A stretch of DNA of 38,934 bases from Oscillospiraceae bacterium (GCA_017508045.1 JAFVZT010000015.1:1-38934); one strand, 5' to 3'. Shown: positions 1 to 8,080, numbered from the stretch's first letter. Translations and numbers: made by a program. The notes: generated by a model from the letters alone, not told the origin.

Positions 1-71
1 AAATTCCAAATTTTTCGGCTTATCTCAGGCATGGAGTGCATATGGCTGCATAACCCTTTAGACACAAAAAA

Positions 72-203
72 TGTGTCAAAATTTGTGTCAAAACAAAAAC
101 TGCACGCTTACGGATCCTATTATAAGCAGAATGTAACACCATATCTGGGGTTAGTCCCATCCCAAAAGGCCGAAATATTACTGTGTCAGAAACTGTGTCA
201 AAC
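72..203 (+). repeat. Four dispersed copies of TGTGTCAAA-like repeat
   Basis: TGTGTCAAA occurs at 72-80 and 84-92, and near-copies TGTGTCAGA and TGTGTCAAA at 182-190 and 194-202. An inverted GACACA lies at 61-66. Within each pair the copies start 12 bases apart, about one helical turn. This arrangement is typical of protein-binding sites such as recombinase arm sites. The function is inferred only. Confidence 0.5.
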
Positions 204-240
204 AGATTTTAAACGCAGATTTTACCGTATATATGCATTA

Positions 241-276
241 AAAACCCTCGATTTATCAACAAAATCGAGGGTTTTT
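241..276. terminator. Strong rho-independent terminator, likely bidirectional
   Basis: AAAACCCTCGATTT (241-254) pairs perfectly with AAATCGAGGGTTTT (262-275) across a 7-base loop. Both strands end in a T-run. It would stop transcription entering from the left and isolates the xis-int unit. Confidence 0.85.
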
Positions 277-294
277 ACATATTTATTCATCCGC

Positions 295-332
295 AGAACC
301 AACGAGCGACGGATTAACAGTCCGTAGCTCGT
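295..332 (-). pseudogene. tRNA-Asn-like 3' half fragment
   Basis: Read on the minus strand, this stretch has a GAGC D-arm end, a perfect 5-bp anticodon stem with loop CTGTTAA (anticodon GTT, Asn; 309-325), then GTTGGTTCT resembling the 5' half of a T-arm. No acceptor stem or complete D-arm is visible, so it is not a functional tRNA. Such fragments commonly mark attachment sites of tyrosine-recombinase elements that insert in tRNA genes. Chance resemblance is possible, although the anticodon arm matches the family very well. Confidence 0.5.
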
Positions 333-380
333 TTTATGCCGTTTTTATGGGGTTATATGGACTTATATGCCACTTCCCTT

Positions 381-417
381 AGAACCAACGACCTACAGTT
401 ATTTACATATGCGCTCT
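381..417 (-). pseudogene. Second tRNA-like fragment (T-arm and variable loop)
   Basis: The 11-mer AGAACCAACGA at 295-305 recurs at 381-391. On the minus strand it reads AGGTCGTTGGTTCT, the usual variable loop plus T-arm start, preceded by AGAGCGC as in a D-arm end. The anticodon stem between them no longer pairs. It may be a second, more diverged att-type copy flanking the 86-base interval. Confidence 0.4.
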
Positions 418-824
418 AATTTTGTGGGTAAAAACGCAACATTTTCGCTCTGTTTTCGCAGGTTTTTCCCTATATTTGTGCGTTTTCAAAACCGCGTTTT
501 GCTCAATTTTAAAATTTTCGTGTTTTTTGGACTCTATTTTTACGCTCAATATTCCCCACTTTCTTTTCCAATTCTATTTTAGAGCATGTAAGAAAATGTT
601 ATATGGCCTTACCCTTTTTCTGCGATCTTTTCTCCCATAAAAGCCTTTCCTCGTTTGATGTAAAGCATGTTTTCTTGAAACGCGATTTTAACTCTCATAT
701 ATTATTAACATAGAAGTTCACCACAAAATGAATGAATGAGTGAATTGAACAGCGCTGCAATGAGCCGGACATTGCGGCCGGATGAATGTGCCAAACTTCT
801 AAATAATCTCGAAGGAGGGCTCAT

Positions 825-1034
825 ATGTCTGACATTATGAATCCCGTGCCAATTCACGAAAAGCTCACTCTGACTGTCAAGGAGGCAGCCGCATACAGCA
901 ACATCGGAATGAATCTAATCGATAAGCTGTTGCGTACTCCCAACTGTCCGTTTGTGTTATTCGTGGGCACAAAGAAACTGGTCAAGCGCAAGGAGTTTGA
1001 ACAGTTCATCAGTAACACATTGTTCCTGAAATAG
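825..1034 (+). CDS. xis: Excisionase, Tn916 Xis-like
   Basis: A 69-residue small DNA-binding protein with strong ribosome site GAAGGAGGG before the ATG. It shows the Tn916-type excisionase pattern: LTVKEAAAY (winged-helix start, residues about 17-25), NIGMNLIDKLLR, and a basic VKRKEFEQFI near the C-terminus. Family knowledge: these proteins bend DNA next to the attachment site and push the tyrosine integrase towards excision. It lies about 120 bases upstream of the integrase in the same orientation, the classic xis-int order. No other element genes are visible between them. A MerR-like or helix-turn-helix domain annotation is an alternative, but the integrase neighbour makes Xis the best call. 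Confidence 0.85.
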   Translation: MSDIMNPVPIHEKLTLTVKEAAAYSNIGMNLIDKLLRTPNCPFVLFVGTKKLVKRKEFEQFISNTLFLK

Positions 1035-1081
1035 TTGAAAAAGTGAAACTACTTTAGGAAATGCGTTATTTCTATTGAAAA

Positions 1082-1127
1082 AAAGGGTCCAATGTGATAT
1101 ACTGCATATGTTGCATTGGCTCTTTTT
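1082..1127 (+). terminator. Attenuator-like hairpin between xis and int
   Basis: AAAGGG-T-CCAATG (1082-1094) pairs with CATTGGCTCTTT (114 to 125 of the same block), followed by a T-rich tail. It sits just upstream of the integrase ribosome site. It could limit transcription or translation of int relative to xis. The stem has one bulge and one G-U pair. Confidence 0.55.
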
Positions 1128-1152
1128 CTCAATTGAGAAAGGAGTTAATTCA

Positions 1153-2343
1153 TTGGGTAAAAATATAAAAGGCAAAGAATGTGGCAAGGGTATCTTCCAA
1201 AGAAAAGACGGATGGTACATAGCAAGATTCGTAGACAAACGCGGAACTCGCCACGAGAAATATTTCAAAACACTTCCGGAGGCAAGGAACTGGCAGGCGG
1301 ATTCTCAGTACCAGGACCGACACGGTTCCATAGCTGTTCCCGTGAACATGACGGTGGATACCTGGTTTGATTACTGGATCCAAAACATTGTCGGAGACTT
1401 AGCCCCGAACACGTTGAGAAATTATCGTGAGCGATACAAGTTCAACATTCAGCCCATCATCGGCAACATGCAGCTAACAGATGTAAAACCCATGCACTGC
1501 AAGATCGTTCTCAATCAAATGGACAAGGATTATGCAGGTGCAACGATCCGGCAAACTTACATCTGTATGGGAACCATGTTAAGATCAGCACTGATGAACG
1601 ACCTGATTCCCAAGCACCCTATGGACGGAGTGCGCTACACCAAGCCGGTGAGAGCCAAAAACGATATCAAGTTCTTAACCATTGAGGAGCAGAAAAAGTT
1701 CTTAGAGGTCGCTAAGCGGTCTCACAACTATTATCAATACGCTCTGATCTTGGAAACAGGACTTCGTACCGGAGAATTGATTGGACTGACCTGGGATGCT
1801 ATCGACTGGAAAAATCGGACACTGACAGTCAACAAGACGCTTGAGTTTCGACACAAGCAAAAAGATTGGCGCGCAGGACCTCCGAAGACACAGCACAGCT
1901 ACCGAACCATTCCGCTGACCAATTTTGCTTACGAGATCCTGCAGACAGTCTACGAAAACTCCAAGAACCAAAAGAGATCGGAAACCCTCTCTCAGGAACT
2001 GGAGTACATCGACAGACACACAGGAGCAAAATCCAAGCTTGTTATGAACGACCTCGTCTTCATCAATTGGAGAACAGGCGAGCCGGCCAAGAACAGTTCC
2101 TATGATACCCACCTGTATAAGCTGTGCGATGAGGCAGGCATCAAGAGATTTTGTATGCACGCCCTGCGCCACACTTATGCGACAAGAGCAATTGAAAGCG
2201 GAATGCAACCCAAGGTTTTGCAGAAGCTTTTAGGACACGCGAGTATTCAAACCACCATGGATCGATATGTGCACGTCACAAACGATTCTATGTTAAAGGC
2301 CGTATCCTTGTTTGAAGAAAGCTCCCCCACCGCTACCGTGTAA
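1153..2343 (+). CDS. int: Tyrosine recombinase / integrase, Tn916 Int-like
   Basis: A 396-residue phage-type integrase. The TTG at 1153 is chosen because AAAGGAG lies 8 bases before it. The upstream frame from 1075 would translate the hairpin and has no ribosome site. Layout: N-terminal AP2-like arm-binding domain ([19 protein letters not shown]), central SAM-like core-binding domain (about 60-160, [10 protein letters not shown]), C-terminal catalytic domain. Catalytic residues seen: Arg in TGLRTGEL (about 205), HALRH (336-340), GHASI, and nucleophile Tyr372 in DRYVHV. All are intact, so the enzyme should be active. Partner Xis is upstream. GGTGTA repeats follow immediately and may be arm sites. 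No transfer, relaxase or cargo genes are in view, so the element extends left of the window or is a remnant. Confidence 0.93.
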   Translation: MGKNIKGKECGKGIFQRKDGWYIARFVDKRGTRHEKYFKTLPEARNWQADSQYQDRHGSIAVPVNMTVDTWFDYWIQNIVGDLAPNTLRNYRERYKFNIQPIIGNMQLTDVKPMHCKIVLNQMDKDYAGATIRQTYICMGTMLRSALMNDLIPKHPMDGVRYTKPVRAKNDIKFLTIEEQKKFLEVAKRSHNYYQYALILETGLRTGELIGLTWDAIDWKNRTLTVNKTLEFRHKQKDWRAGPPKTQHSYRTIPLTNFAYEILQTVYENSKNQKRSETLSQELEYIDRHTGAKSKLVMNDLVFINWRTGEPAKNSSYDTHLYKLCDEAGIKRFCMHALRHTYATRAIESGMQPKVLQKLLGHASIQTTMDRYVHVTNDSMLKAVSLFEESSPTATV

Positions 2344-2345
2344 AG

Positions 2346-2376
2346 AGGTGTAAAAAGGTGTATAAAAGGTGTATAC
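2346..2376 (+). repeat. Three GGTGTA direct repeats after int (possible integrase arm sites)
   Basis: GGTGTA recurs at 2347, 2357 and 2368, spaced 10-11 bases, directly after the integrase stop codon. Helically phased direct repeats at the int end of an element are typical of arm-type binding sites. This would place an element end between here and the ychF ribosome site at about 2420. The role is inferred. Confidence 0.5.
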
Positions 2377-2438
2377 GGAAACACCGGGGTTCCGAAAACC
2401 ATTGCAAATAAAGGACTTTTAAGGAGATAGAAGAAGAA

Positions 2439-3536
2439 ATGAAATTAGGTATCGTAGGATTGCCCAATGTTGGCAAATCTACCCTGTTCAATGCAATCAC
2501 TAACGCAGGTGTTCCTGCAGACAACTATGCATTTTGCACCATTGACCCCAATGTGGGTGTTGTTTCTGTTCCGGACGAACGGCTGGACTGGTTGGCGCAG
2601 CTGCACAACCCCAAAAAGCTGACCCCGGCTGTCATTGAATTTGTAGACATCGCTGGTCTGGTTAAGGGCGCATCCAAGGGCGAAGGTCTGGGCAACAAAT
2701 TCCTTTCCAATATCCGCACCACCGACGCCATTGTTCATGTTGTCCGGTGCTTTGACGATTCCAACGTCACCCATGTAGAAGGAACAACCGACCCGTTAAG
2801 AGATATCGAAATTATCAACCTTGAGTTGGTTATGGCGGATATTGAAATGGTGGAGCGTCGGGTTGATAAGGCGCAAAAGGCTATGAAGGGCGGCGATAAA
2901 AAGGCCGCCCGGGAGGCTGAGCTGTTCACGGAGCTTTTGGCACATCTAAATTCCGGCAAGCTGGCCCGCACCTTTGACGGAACAGAAGACGATATGGCTT
3001 TGATTGGCACCTCGGACTTATTGACACTGAAAAAGACAATTTATGTTGCCAATCTGGCGGAAAATGAAATTAACGAGCCGGAAAACAACCGTCATTACAT
3101 GGCTGTGAAAGCTTTGGCGCAGGAGGAAGGCAGTCAGCTAATCCCCATTTGCGCCAAGCTGGAAGCGGATATCGCCGAGCTGGATGACCCGGAAGAAAAG
3201 GCAATGTTCATGGAAGAGCTGGGTGTCAACGAATCCGGTCTGGATAAGCTTATTAAAAGCTCCTACGCACTGTTGGGTCTTATTTCCTTCCTTACCGCCG
3301 GCAGCGATGAATGCCGGGCATGGACCATTAAAAACGGCACAAAAGCGCCTCAGGCTGCCGGCAAAATCCACACCGACTTTGAGCGCGGTTTTATCCGGGC
3401 AGAGGTGATTGCCTTTGAGGATATGAAGGCCTGCGGCACAATGGCAAACGCCAAAGCAAAAGGACTTGTCCGCAGCGAGGGCAAGGAATACGTAATGAAA
3501 GACGGCGACATTGTCAACTTCCTGTTTAATGTATAA
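2439..3536 (+). CDS. ychF: Redox-regulated ATPase YchF (OLA1/Obg family)
   Basis: 365 residues, the normal family length. Start ATG with AAGGAG upstream. P-loop GLPNVGKST (7-15), switch region NYAFCTIDPN, G3 DIAGLVKGA, and a C-terminal TGS domain (about 280-363) ending KDGDIVNFLFNV. YchF binds the ribosome and prefers ATP over GTP because its G4 motif is non-canonical. It is linked to stress and translation control. It is a core chromosomal gene and marks the right boundary of the element-like region. A stem-loop follows the stop. Confidence 0.97.
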   Translation: MKLGIVGLPNVGKSTLFNAITNAGVPADNYAFCTIDPNVGVVSVPDERLDWLAQLHNPKKLTPAVIEFVDIAGLVKGASKGEGLGNKFLSNIRTTDAIVHVVRCFDDSNVTHVEGTTDPLRDIEIINLELVMADIEMVERRVDKAQKAMKGGDKKAAREAELFTELLAHLNSGKLARTFDGTEDDMALIGTSDLLTLKKTIYVANLAENEINEPENNRHYMAVKALAQEEGSQLIPICAKLEADIAELDDPEEKAMFMEELGVNESGLDKLIKSSYALLGLISFLTAGSDECRAWTIKNGTKAPQAAGKIHTDFERGFIRAEVIAFEDMKACGTMANAKAKGLVRSEGKEYVMKDGDIVNFLFNV

Positions 3537-3542
3537 AGTAGC

Positions 3543-3573
3543 AGCCGGAGAGATAAGTCTCTCCGGCTTCTCT
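3543..3573 (+). terminator. ychF terminator
   Basis: AGCCGGAGAGA (3543-3553) and TCTCTCCGGCT (3558-3568) form a perfect 11-bp stem with a 4-base loop just after the stop. The tail is T-rich but interrupted (TCTCTAT). Confidence 0.7.
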
Positions 3574-4870
3574 ATATATTCGCATCTTTTTGCGCAGGGG
3601 TATCCAAAAGCGCGCCATCCTCATCAAATCGGGAGCCGTGGCACGGACAGTCCCAGCTATGCTCTAATTTATTCCACTTCAGCGCGCAGCCCAAATGGGG
3701 GCAGCGTTTTACAGTGGGAGACACATAATCTGCCAAGGTTGTGCCCAAATTGGAGAATAATTGCTTGTGAACCACTGAACGGTTTGGTTGAAATGCTTTA
3801 GACAAGGGATTGCTTCTACCCAAAATTTGATCTGTGATAATTTTTGCAGATACCATAGAATTGGTCATGCCCCAGGCATTAAAGCCTGCAGCAACATAGA
3901 CATCAGGTAAATTCGGGCTATATGCCCCCACATACGGAAGACCGTCCAAGCTCATACAGTCCTGATTTGCCCAGGCATATTTTTCCTTTGCCTCCGGAAA
4001 ATGCTTCTTTGCATAATCCCGCAAAAAATCAAAACCCCCACCATTTTTTCCGGTACGGTGGTCACCGCCTCCCAACAGCAGCAAATCCCCGTATGGGCGC
4101 ATATAAATCCCCTGCCCCTCCAATTCCGCCAGCGTTGCGCCGGGATTGGGGGCGTTTTCAAGTGCCAGCACATAGGACCGGTTTTGATAAAGCTTTGTAA
4201 AATACCAGCCGTATCGGTTTATGAATGGGAAATGCGTGGTAACCACCACCTGCTCGGCACAAATCGTTCCACCCTCCAGCAGAGCCGTCGTACCCTCCAG
4301 CTGAAGAACTCTGGACTGCTCGTATATTTCCAATTCCTCCGCGATACCGTAAATAAACTTAAGGGGATGAAACTGCGCCATTGCGGGATATTTTACGGCA
4401 GCTGCTGCCGCCACCGGCAGCCTGGGATTTTCCATATACTCGGCAGAAAATCCAAGTTCTTTAACGGTTTGCACCTCTGCTTTTAATCTATCGGTGTCGG
4501 TTACAGTAAACTGAACGGACGGAATTTCTTCATAATCACAGGGGTATTGCAGAGATAGCTCTGAAAATTCTCTTACAGCCGCTAAATTTCCACGCAGATA
4601 TGCCTGCGCTGTTTCCTTGCCAAACTTTTCAGCCATATCCGTATAAAGAAAATCATGCTGGGCGGTTAATACTGCCGTTGTTTTCCCGGTGATACCGCCG
4701 CCAATTCGTTCCGCCTCCACCAGCAAAACCTGTTTGCCCTGCTTTTGTAGGTTGTAGGCGCACAATATGCCGGCCATGCCGCCACCGATAACCAAAACCT
4801 GTGTTCGCTTCTGCCCTTGATAAATAGGATAGCGCCGCTTTCTTTTCGTATCCTGCCAAACTGATTGCAT
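3572..4870 (-). CDS. FAD-dependent oxidoreductase with C-terminal Rieske [2Fe-2S] domain
   Basis: 432 residues. The ATG at 4870 is chosen because AAAGGAG precedes it closely. The longer frame would add a poorly supported hydrophobic leader of 29 residues that contains the ribosome site. Domain 1: Rossmann FAD site VIGGGMAGIL (27-36) with LLVEAERIGGG and GKTTA, as in the DadA/glycine-oxidase group. Domain 2: short Rieske motif C390-x-H392 and C408-P-C-H411. The Rieske part ends only about 20 residues after the last ligand, shorter than in the classical proteins. Known clostridial homologues combine these domains, but the substrate is unsettled. It is a single gene, convergent with ychF. Confidence 0.88.
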   Translation of the reverse strand: MQSVWQDTKRKRRYPIYQGQKRTQVLVIGGGMAGILCAYNLQKQGKQVLLVEAERIGGGITGKTTAVLTAQHDFLYTDMAEKFGKETAQAYLRGNLAAVREFSELSLQYPCDYEEIPSVQFTVTDTDRLKAEVQTVKELGFSAEYMENPRLPVAAAAAVKYPAMAQFHPLKFIYGIAEELEIYEQSRVLQLEGTTALLEGGTICAEQVVVTTHFPFINRYGWYFTKLYQNRSYVLALENAPNPGATLAELEGQGIYMRPYGDLLLLGGGDHRTGKNGGGFDFLRDYAKKHFPEAKEKYAWANQDCMSLDGLPYVGAYSPNLPDVYVAAGFNAWGMTNSMVSAKIITDQILGRSNPLSKAFQPNRSVVHKQLFSNLGTTLADYVSPTVKRCPHLGCALKWNKLEHSWDCPCHGSRFDEDGALLDTPAQKDANI

Positions 4871-4960
4871 AACAGCATCTCCTTTTGGTATATAGCATAC
4901 CCAAAATATTGAAAAAGCTATCAGCAGAATACAAATAAACATTTCCTGATATGGCAACTA

Positions 4961-4996
4961 TTCAATAAAAAAGAGACAGTCTTTCGACTGTCTCTT
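4961..4996 (-). terminator. Terminator of tRNA-Leu
   Basis: On the minus strand AAGAGACAGTC pairs with GACTGTCTCTT (11 bp, tetraloop) followed by TTTTTTATTG. It lies directly after the encoded CCA of the tRNA. Confidence 0.88.
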
Positions 4997-4997
4997 A

Positions 4998-5085
4998 TGG
5001 TGCGCGAGGCGGGACTTGAACCCGCATGCCCGGAATGAGCACTAGAACCTGAATCTAGCGAGTCTACCAATTCCACCACTCGCGC
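4998..5085 (-). tRNA. tRNA-Leu (anticodon CAG)
   Basis: 88 bases including encoded CCA. The GCGCGAG acceptor pairs with CTCGCGC. The anticodon loop is TTCAGGT. A long class-II variable arm (TGCTCATTCCGGGCA) is typical of Leu. The T-arm GGGTTCAAGTCCC is intact. Confidence 0.96.
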
Positions 5086-5116
5086 ATATTTGGTTAGTTT
5101 CGCTTAACGCTAGAGT

Positions 5117-5145
5117 ATATTACCACGACAGCCCGTCTTTGTCAA
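5117..5145 (-). promoter_or_regulatory. Sigma-A promoter of tRNA-Leu
   Basis: Minus strand: TTGACA (5145-5140), 17-base spacer, TAATAT (5122-5117), about 32 bases upstream of the tRNA 5' end. Confidence 0.8.
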
Positions 5146-5182
5146 CTGTTTTTTCGTGGTTTTTTGAAAAAATAAGGACAGC

Positions 5183-5377
5183 TCAATCCTTATAATACAG
5201 CAGGCAGTGGCAGTAGCCTTTATAGCTGGGGTCAGCAATCTGATCCCTGAATTCTTTGCACATACACTTATTGTCTTCGGTACGCTCCAAACGGCAGGGG
5301 CAGTAGCCACCGGTGCGCTTTAAGCCGTCACGGATGGTTTTTACCATTTCCTTGTCCTCATTTAACCGAACTGCCAC
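5183..5377 (-). CDS. Ferredoxin-thioredoxin reductase catalytic-chain-like mini-protein
   Basis: 64 residues from a GTG at 5377. A promoter at 5400-5427 overlaps the longer open frame, and GGAAGGAAG precedes the GTG, so the short form is preferred. Three CxC pairs are seen: CPC (26-28), CMC (38-40) and CHC (56-58), with KEFRDQ between. This is the FTR beta-chain signature (a 4Fe-4S cluster next to a redox-active disulfide). Family members in anaerobes are stand-alone and probably pass electrons from ferredoxin to a thioredoxin-like partner, but no such partner is adjacent. It is shorter than plant FTR beta (about 110 residues). Confidence 0.85.
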   Translation of the reverse strand: MAVRLNEDKEMVKTIRDGLKRTGGYCPCRLERTEDNKCMCKEFRDQIADPSYKGYCHCLLYYKD

Positions 5378-5399
5378 AAAACCACTTCCTTCCCCTGTT

Positions 5400-5427
5400 A
5401 TTATAAAAAAAACCACCCGTATGTCAA
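5400..5427 (-). promoter_or_regulatory. Promoter of FTR-like gene
   Basis: Minus strand: TTGACA (5427-5422), 16-base spacer containing a T-run, TATAAT (5405-5400). It lies about 23 bases before the GTG start and back to back with the ygiQ promoter. Confidence 0.78.
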
Positions 5428-5436
5428 GACTTGGTG

Positions 5437-5465
5437 TTCCATTTTGAAATATCTCATGGTATACT
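5437..5465 (+). promoter_or_regulatory. Probable extended -10 promoter of ygiQ
   Basis: TGGTATACT (5457-5465) gives an extended -10 (TGn TATACT). The -35 region (TTCCAT) is poor. It lies about 26 bases before the chosen ATG. Confidence 0.5.
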
Positions 5466-5490
5466 AAAGAAAACACTTGGGGAGGTACTT

Positions 5491-7368
5491 ATGGATTTTC
5501 TGCCAATTTCCAAAAAAGATATGGCTGCCCGGGGCTGGGAGCAGTGCGATTTTGTATATGTCATTGGCGATGCCTATGTTGACCACCCCTCCTTCGGCCA
5601 CGCCATCATCAGCCGTGTGCTGGAACACGCCGGCTACAGTGTGGGCATCATCTCCCAACCGGATTGGAAAAACCCCAAATCCATTGATGCTCTGGGAAAG
5701 CCCCGATTGGGTTTCCTTGTGTCCGGCGGCAATATGGATTCCATGGTAAATCACTACTCCGTTACCAAGCATCGGCGGAAAAGTGATGCCTTCACCCCCG
5801 GCGGTGTCATGGGCAGACGCCCGGATTACGCCACCGTGGTATACTGCAATTTAATCCGCCAGACCTATAAGGACATTCCCATTTTAATCGGCGGCATTGA
5901 AGCCAGCTTGCGCCGTCTGGGGCATTACGACTACTGGTCGGAAAGCATGAAACGGTCAATTTTGCTGGATTCGCAAGCTGACCTTTTAATGTACGGTATG
6001 GGCGAAAAAAGCATTGTGGAGATTGCCGATGCCTTAAACTCCGGAATGGATGTCAAAGACATTACCTACATTGACGGAACAGTCTTTCGCACCCAAAGCT
6101 TAGATGAGAGTATGCCCACCGTTATATTACCCTCTTTTGAAGCTGTAAAGTCCAATCGGCGCACCTATGCCGAAAGCTTTAAAATCCAGTACGACAACTG
6201 TGACCCCTTTACCGCCAAGCGCTTGGCAGAACCCTGCGGAAAAGAATTTGTGGTGCAAAACCCACCTCAAAAACCCTTGACTACAGCGGAAATGGACGCT
6301 GTTTACGCCCTTGATTACAGCCGCACCTATCATCCCAGCTATGAAAAAGTCGGCGGCGTGCCGGCAATTGAGGAGGTTAAGTTCAGTCTGGTAAGCAACC
6401 GGGGCTGCTTTGGCGCTTGCTCTTTCTGCGCGCTGACCTTCCACCAGGGACGCATCATTCAGGTTCGCAGTCATGAATCTATTCTTGCTGAAGCTGAGCA
6501 AATGGTTAAAGATAAGGATTTCAAAGGTTATATCCACGATGTAGGCGGTCCTACCGCCAATTTCCGCTTTCCTGCCTGTTCAAAGCAAACCAGCAAGGGC
6601 GCGTGTCCACATCGGCAATGTCTGTTTCCTACGCCCTGCAAAAATATCTGCGCTGACCATTCAGACTATATCAGCCTTTTGCGAAAGCTGCGGAAGATAC
6701 CTGGGGTTAAAAAGGTCTTTGTCCGCAGCGGTATTCGCTTTGATTATCTGCTGGCAGATAAAAAGGACACCTTCTTTAAAGAGCTGGTACAGCACCATAT
6801 TTCCGGTCAGTTAAAGGTTGCGCCGGAGCATGTTTCAGACGCGGTTTTGCAGCGTATGGGTAAGCCGAGAAATGCGGTATATAACCGGTTTGTGGATAAG
6901 TATTTTGCCCTTAACAAGCAATTTGGCATGAAGCAATTTCTTGTGCCATACCTGATGTCCAGCCATCCCGGCTCTACGCTGAAGGAGGCTATTGAGCTTG
7001 CCGAGTACATTCGGGAAATGGGTTACAATCCGGAGCAGGTGCAGGATTTCTACCCTACCCCCTCCACCTTGTCAACGGTAATGTATTACACCGGACTTGA
7101 CCCCAGAACTATGGACAAGGTTTATGTTCCCACAGACCCCCACGAAAAGGCTATGCAGCGGGCGCTGATTCAGTACCGCAATCCCAAAAACTACTACCTT
7201 GTAAAAGAGGCGCTTATCAAGGCGCATCGGGAGGATCTGATTGGCGCAGGTCCGAAATGCTTAATTCGAGCCGTCCCGCCCCGTCAAGGCGGTCAGACAC
7301 CGCCGCCCAAACGACCGATTGCCAAAAAACCGCCTGCAAAACCTGCCGCCAGAAAAAAGCGCAAATAA
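5491..7368 (+). CDS. ygiQ: YgiQ family radical SAM protein (UPF0313)
   Basis: 625 residues. The ATG at 5491 has GGGGAGG upstream. The frame extending to 5431 overlaps the promoter. N-terminal YgiQ domain (FLPISKKDM..., then [11 protein letters not shown], a B12-binding-like fold), and a central radical SAM core with C306-x3-C310-x2-C313 ([11 protein letters not shown]) for the 4Fe-4S cluster. The usual C-terminal YgiQ-associated region includes [17 protein letters not shown]. The very end is Pro/Lys/Arg-rich and disordered, perhaps for nucleic acid contact. The substrate of the family is not established. It is a single-gene unit ended by a strong terminator. Confidence 0.92.
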   Translation: MDFLPISKKDMAARGWEQCDFVYVIGDAYVDHPSFGHAIISRVLEHAGYSVGIISQPDWKNPKSIDALGKPRLGFLVSGGNMDSMVNHYSVTKHRRKSDAFTPGGVMGRRPDYATVVYCNLIRQTYKDIPILIGGIEASLRRLGHYDYWSESMKRSILLDSQADLLMYGMGEKSIVEIADALNSGMDVKDITYIDGTVFRTQSLDESMPTVILPSFEAVKSNRRTYAESFKIQYDNCDPFTAKRLAEPCGKEFVVQNPPQKPLTTAEMDAVYALDYSRTYHPSYEKVGGVPAIEEVKFSLVSNRGCFGACSFCALTFHQGRIIQVRSHESILAEAEQMVKDKDFKGYIHDVGGPTANFRFPACSKQTSKGACPHRQCLFPTPCKNICADHSDYISLLRKLRKIPGVKKVFVRSGIRFDYLLADKKDTFFKELVQHHISGQLKVAPEHVSDAVLQRMGKPRNAVYNRFVDKYFALNKQFGMKQFLVPYLMSSHPGSTLKEAIELAEYIREMGYNPEQVQDFYPTPSTLSTVMYYTGLDPRTMDKVYVPTDPHEKAMQRALIQYRNPKNYYLVKEALIKAHREDLIGAGPKCLIRAVPPRQGGQTPPPKRPIAKKPPAKPAARKKRK

Positions 7369-7375
7369 AAAGCTG

Positions 7376-7406
7376 AGCCGTACGGGATATTCCCGTACGG
7401 CTTTTT
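7376..7406 (+). terminator. ygiQ terminator
   Basis: AGCCGTACGGGA and TCCCGTACGGCT form a perfect 12-bp stem with a 3-base loop, followed by TTTTT. Confidence 0.92.
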
Positions 7407-7468
7407 GCCGTTCTGTTTTAAAAGCAAATGCATAGAATGTTCCATACATCTGAAATTGAGGTGGTACT

Positions 7469-8080
7469 ATGGAACATACAACCAACAGCATAACCCTTCG
7501 AGGAAGTCTAGTGGCGCTTCCTCAGTTTTCCCATGAGAATCACGGAAGAAGCTTTTACCGTTTTACTTTGGAAGTACCACGGCTGTCCGGCGCGGTGGAT
7601 CTTCTTCCGGTAATCGCAGAGGCGCAGATTGTTGAACGACTTGACCCAACAGCCGGAAGCTTACTTACCGTCACAGGACAAATCCGTTCCCATAACCAGC
7701 GTGCAGAGAACGCCCGACATCTGTTGATTTTTGTGTTTGCTACAGACATTGTTGTAGAAGACGGAGAACCCATTAACGATGTCATTGTGGAAGGGCCTTT
7801 ATGCCGGGAACCAAACTTTCGCCGCACCCCTCTTGGCAGGGAAATCTGTGATGTGATGCTTGCCGTACCCAGAGCATTCCACAGAGCAGATTACTTACCC
7901 TGTATTTTGTGGGGACGCACCGCCCAGGAGGTTTCCCAATGCCACACAAGGGACTGCATCCGCATCTACGGAAGACTGCAAAGCCGGATTTACACAAAGC
8001 TTTTGGAAAGCGGCCCGGAGGAACGCACCGCTTACGAAATATCCGCCTTAACTGCAGACATTTTACAAGAGGAGATTTAA
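7469..8080 (+). CDS. SSB-like protein with two OB folds
   Basis: 203 residues, ATG preceded by GAGGTGG. Two single-strand-binding/OB modules are visible. Residues about 8-90 contain ITLRGSL, FYRFTLEVPR and LTVTGQI. Residues about 100-180 contain VIVEGPL, REICDVMLAVPRA, PCILWGRTAQ and RIYGRLQSR. The second carries the classic SSB-type WGRTAQ pattern. Tandem-OB SSB-like proteins of this size occur in Clostridia beside the housekeeping ssb. A role in DNA repair or recombination is plausible but inferred. There is no acidic SSB tail (it ends ADILQEEI). The last 18 bases overlap the 3' end of the convergent feoB. Confidence 0.82.
   Translation: MEHTTNSITLRGSLVALPQFSHENHGRSFYRFTLEVPRLSGAVDLLPVIAEAQIVERLDPTAGSLLTVTGQIRSHNQRAENARHLLIFVFATDIVVEDGEPINDVIVEGPLCREPNFRRTPLGREICDVMLAVPRAFHRADYLPCILWGRTAQEVSQCHTRDCIRIYGRLQSRIYTKLLESGPEERTAYEISALTADILQEEI

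Larger units (their letters stand above)
1..820. other. Gene-poor left edge, possible inner end of an integrative element
   Basis: No convincing gene is visible. The open frames here are short, lack good ribosome sites and have unnatural composition. What it holds: short direct repeats of TGTGTCAAA (72-203), a strong rho-independent terminator (241-276), two antisense tRNA-like fragments (295-332 and 381-417), then AT-rich sequence up to the excisionase ribosome site (AAGGAGG near 811). Its position directly upstream of an xis-int pair suggests it belongs to, or borders, a mobile element. The element cannot be delimited because the window starts here. Confidence 0.5.

Noticed and set aside
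31-327. 98-residue open frame at the left edge
   Set aside because: It runs through a terminator stem and the tRNA-like fragment, lacks a ribosome site and has no protein-like pattern.
367-640. Two overlapping 71-72-residue frames after the tRNA-like fragments
   Set aside because: Phe-rich translations of AT-rich DNA without a ribosome site.
1075-1152. Longer integrase start at 1075
   Set aside because: It would encode the attenuator hairpin and has no ribosome site, whereas TTG at 1153 has AAAGGAG.
5378-5476. Longer start for the FTR-like gene at 5476
   Set aside because: A TTGACA-16-TATAAT promoter lies inside the extra 33 codons.
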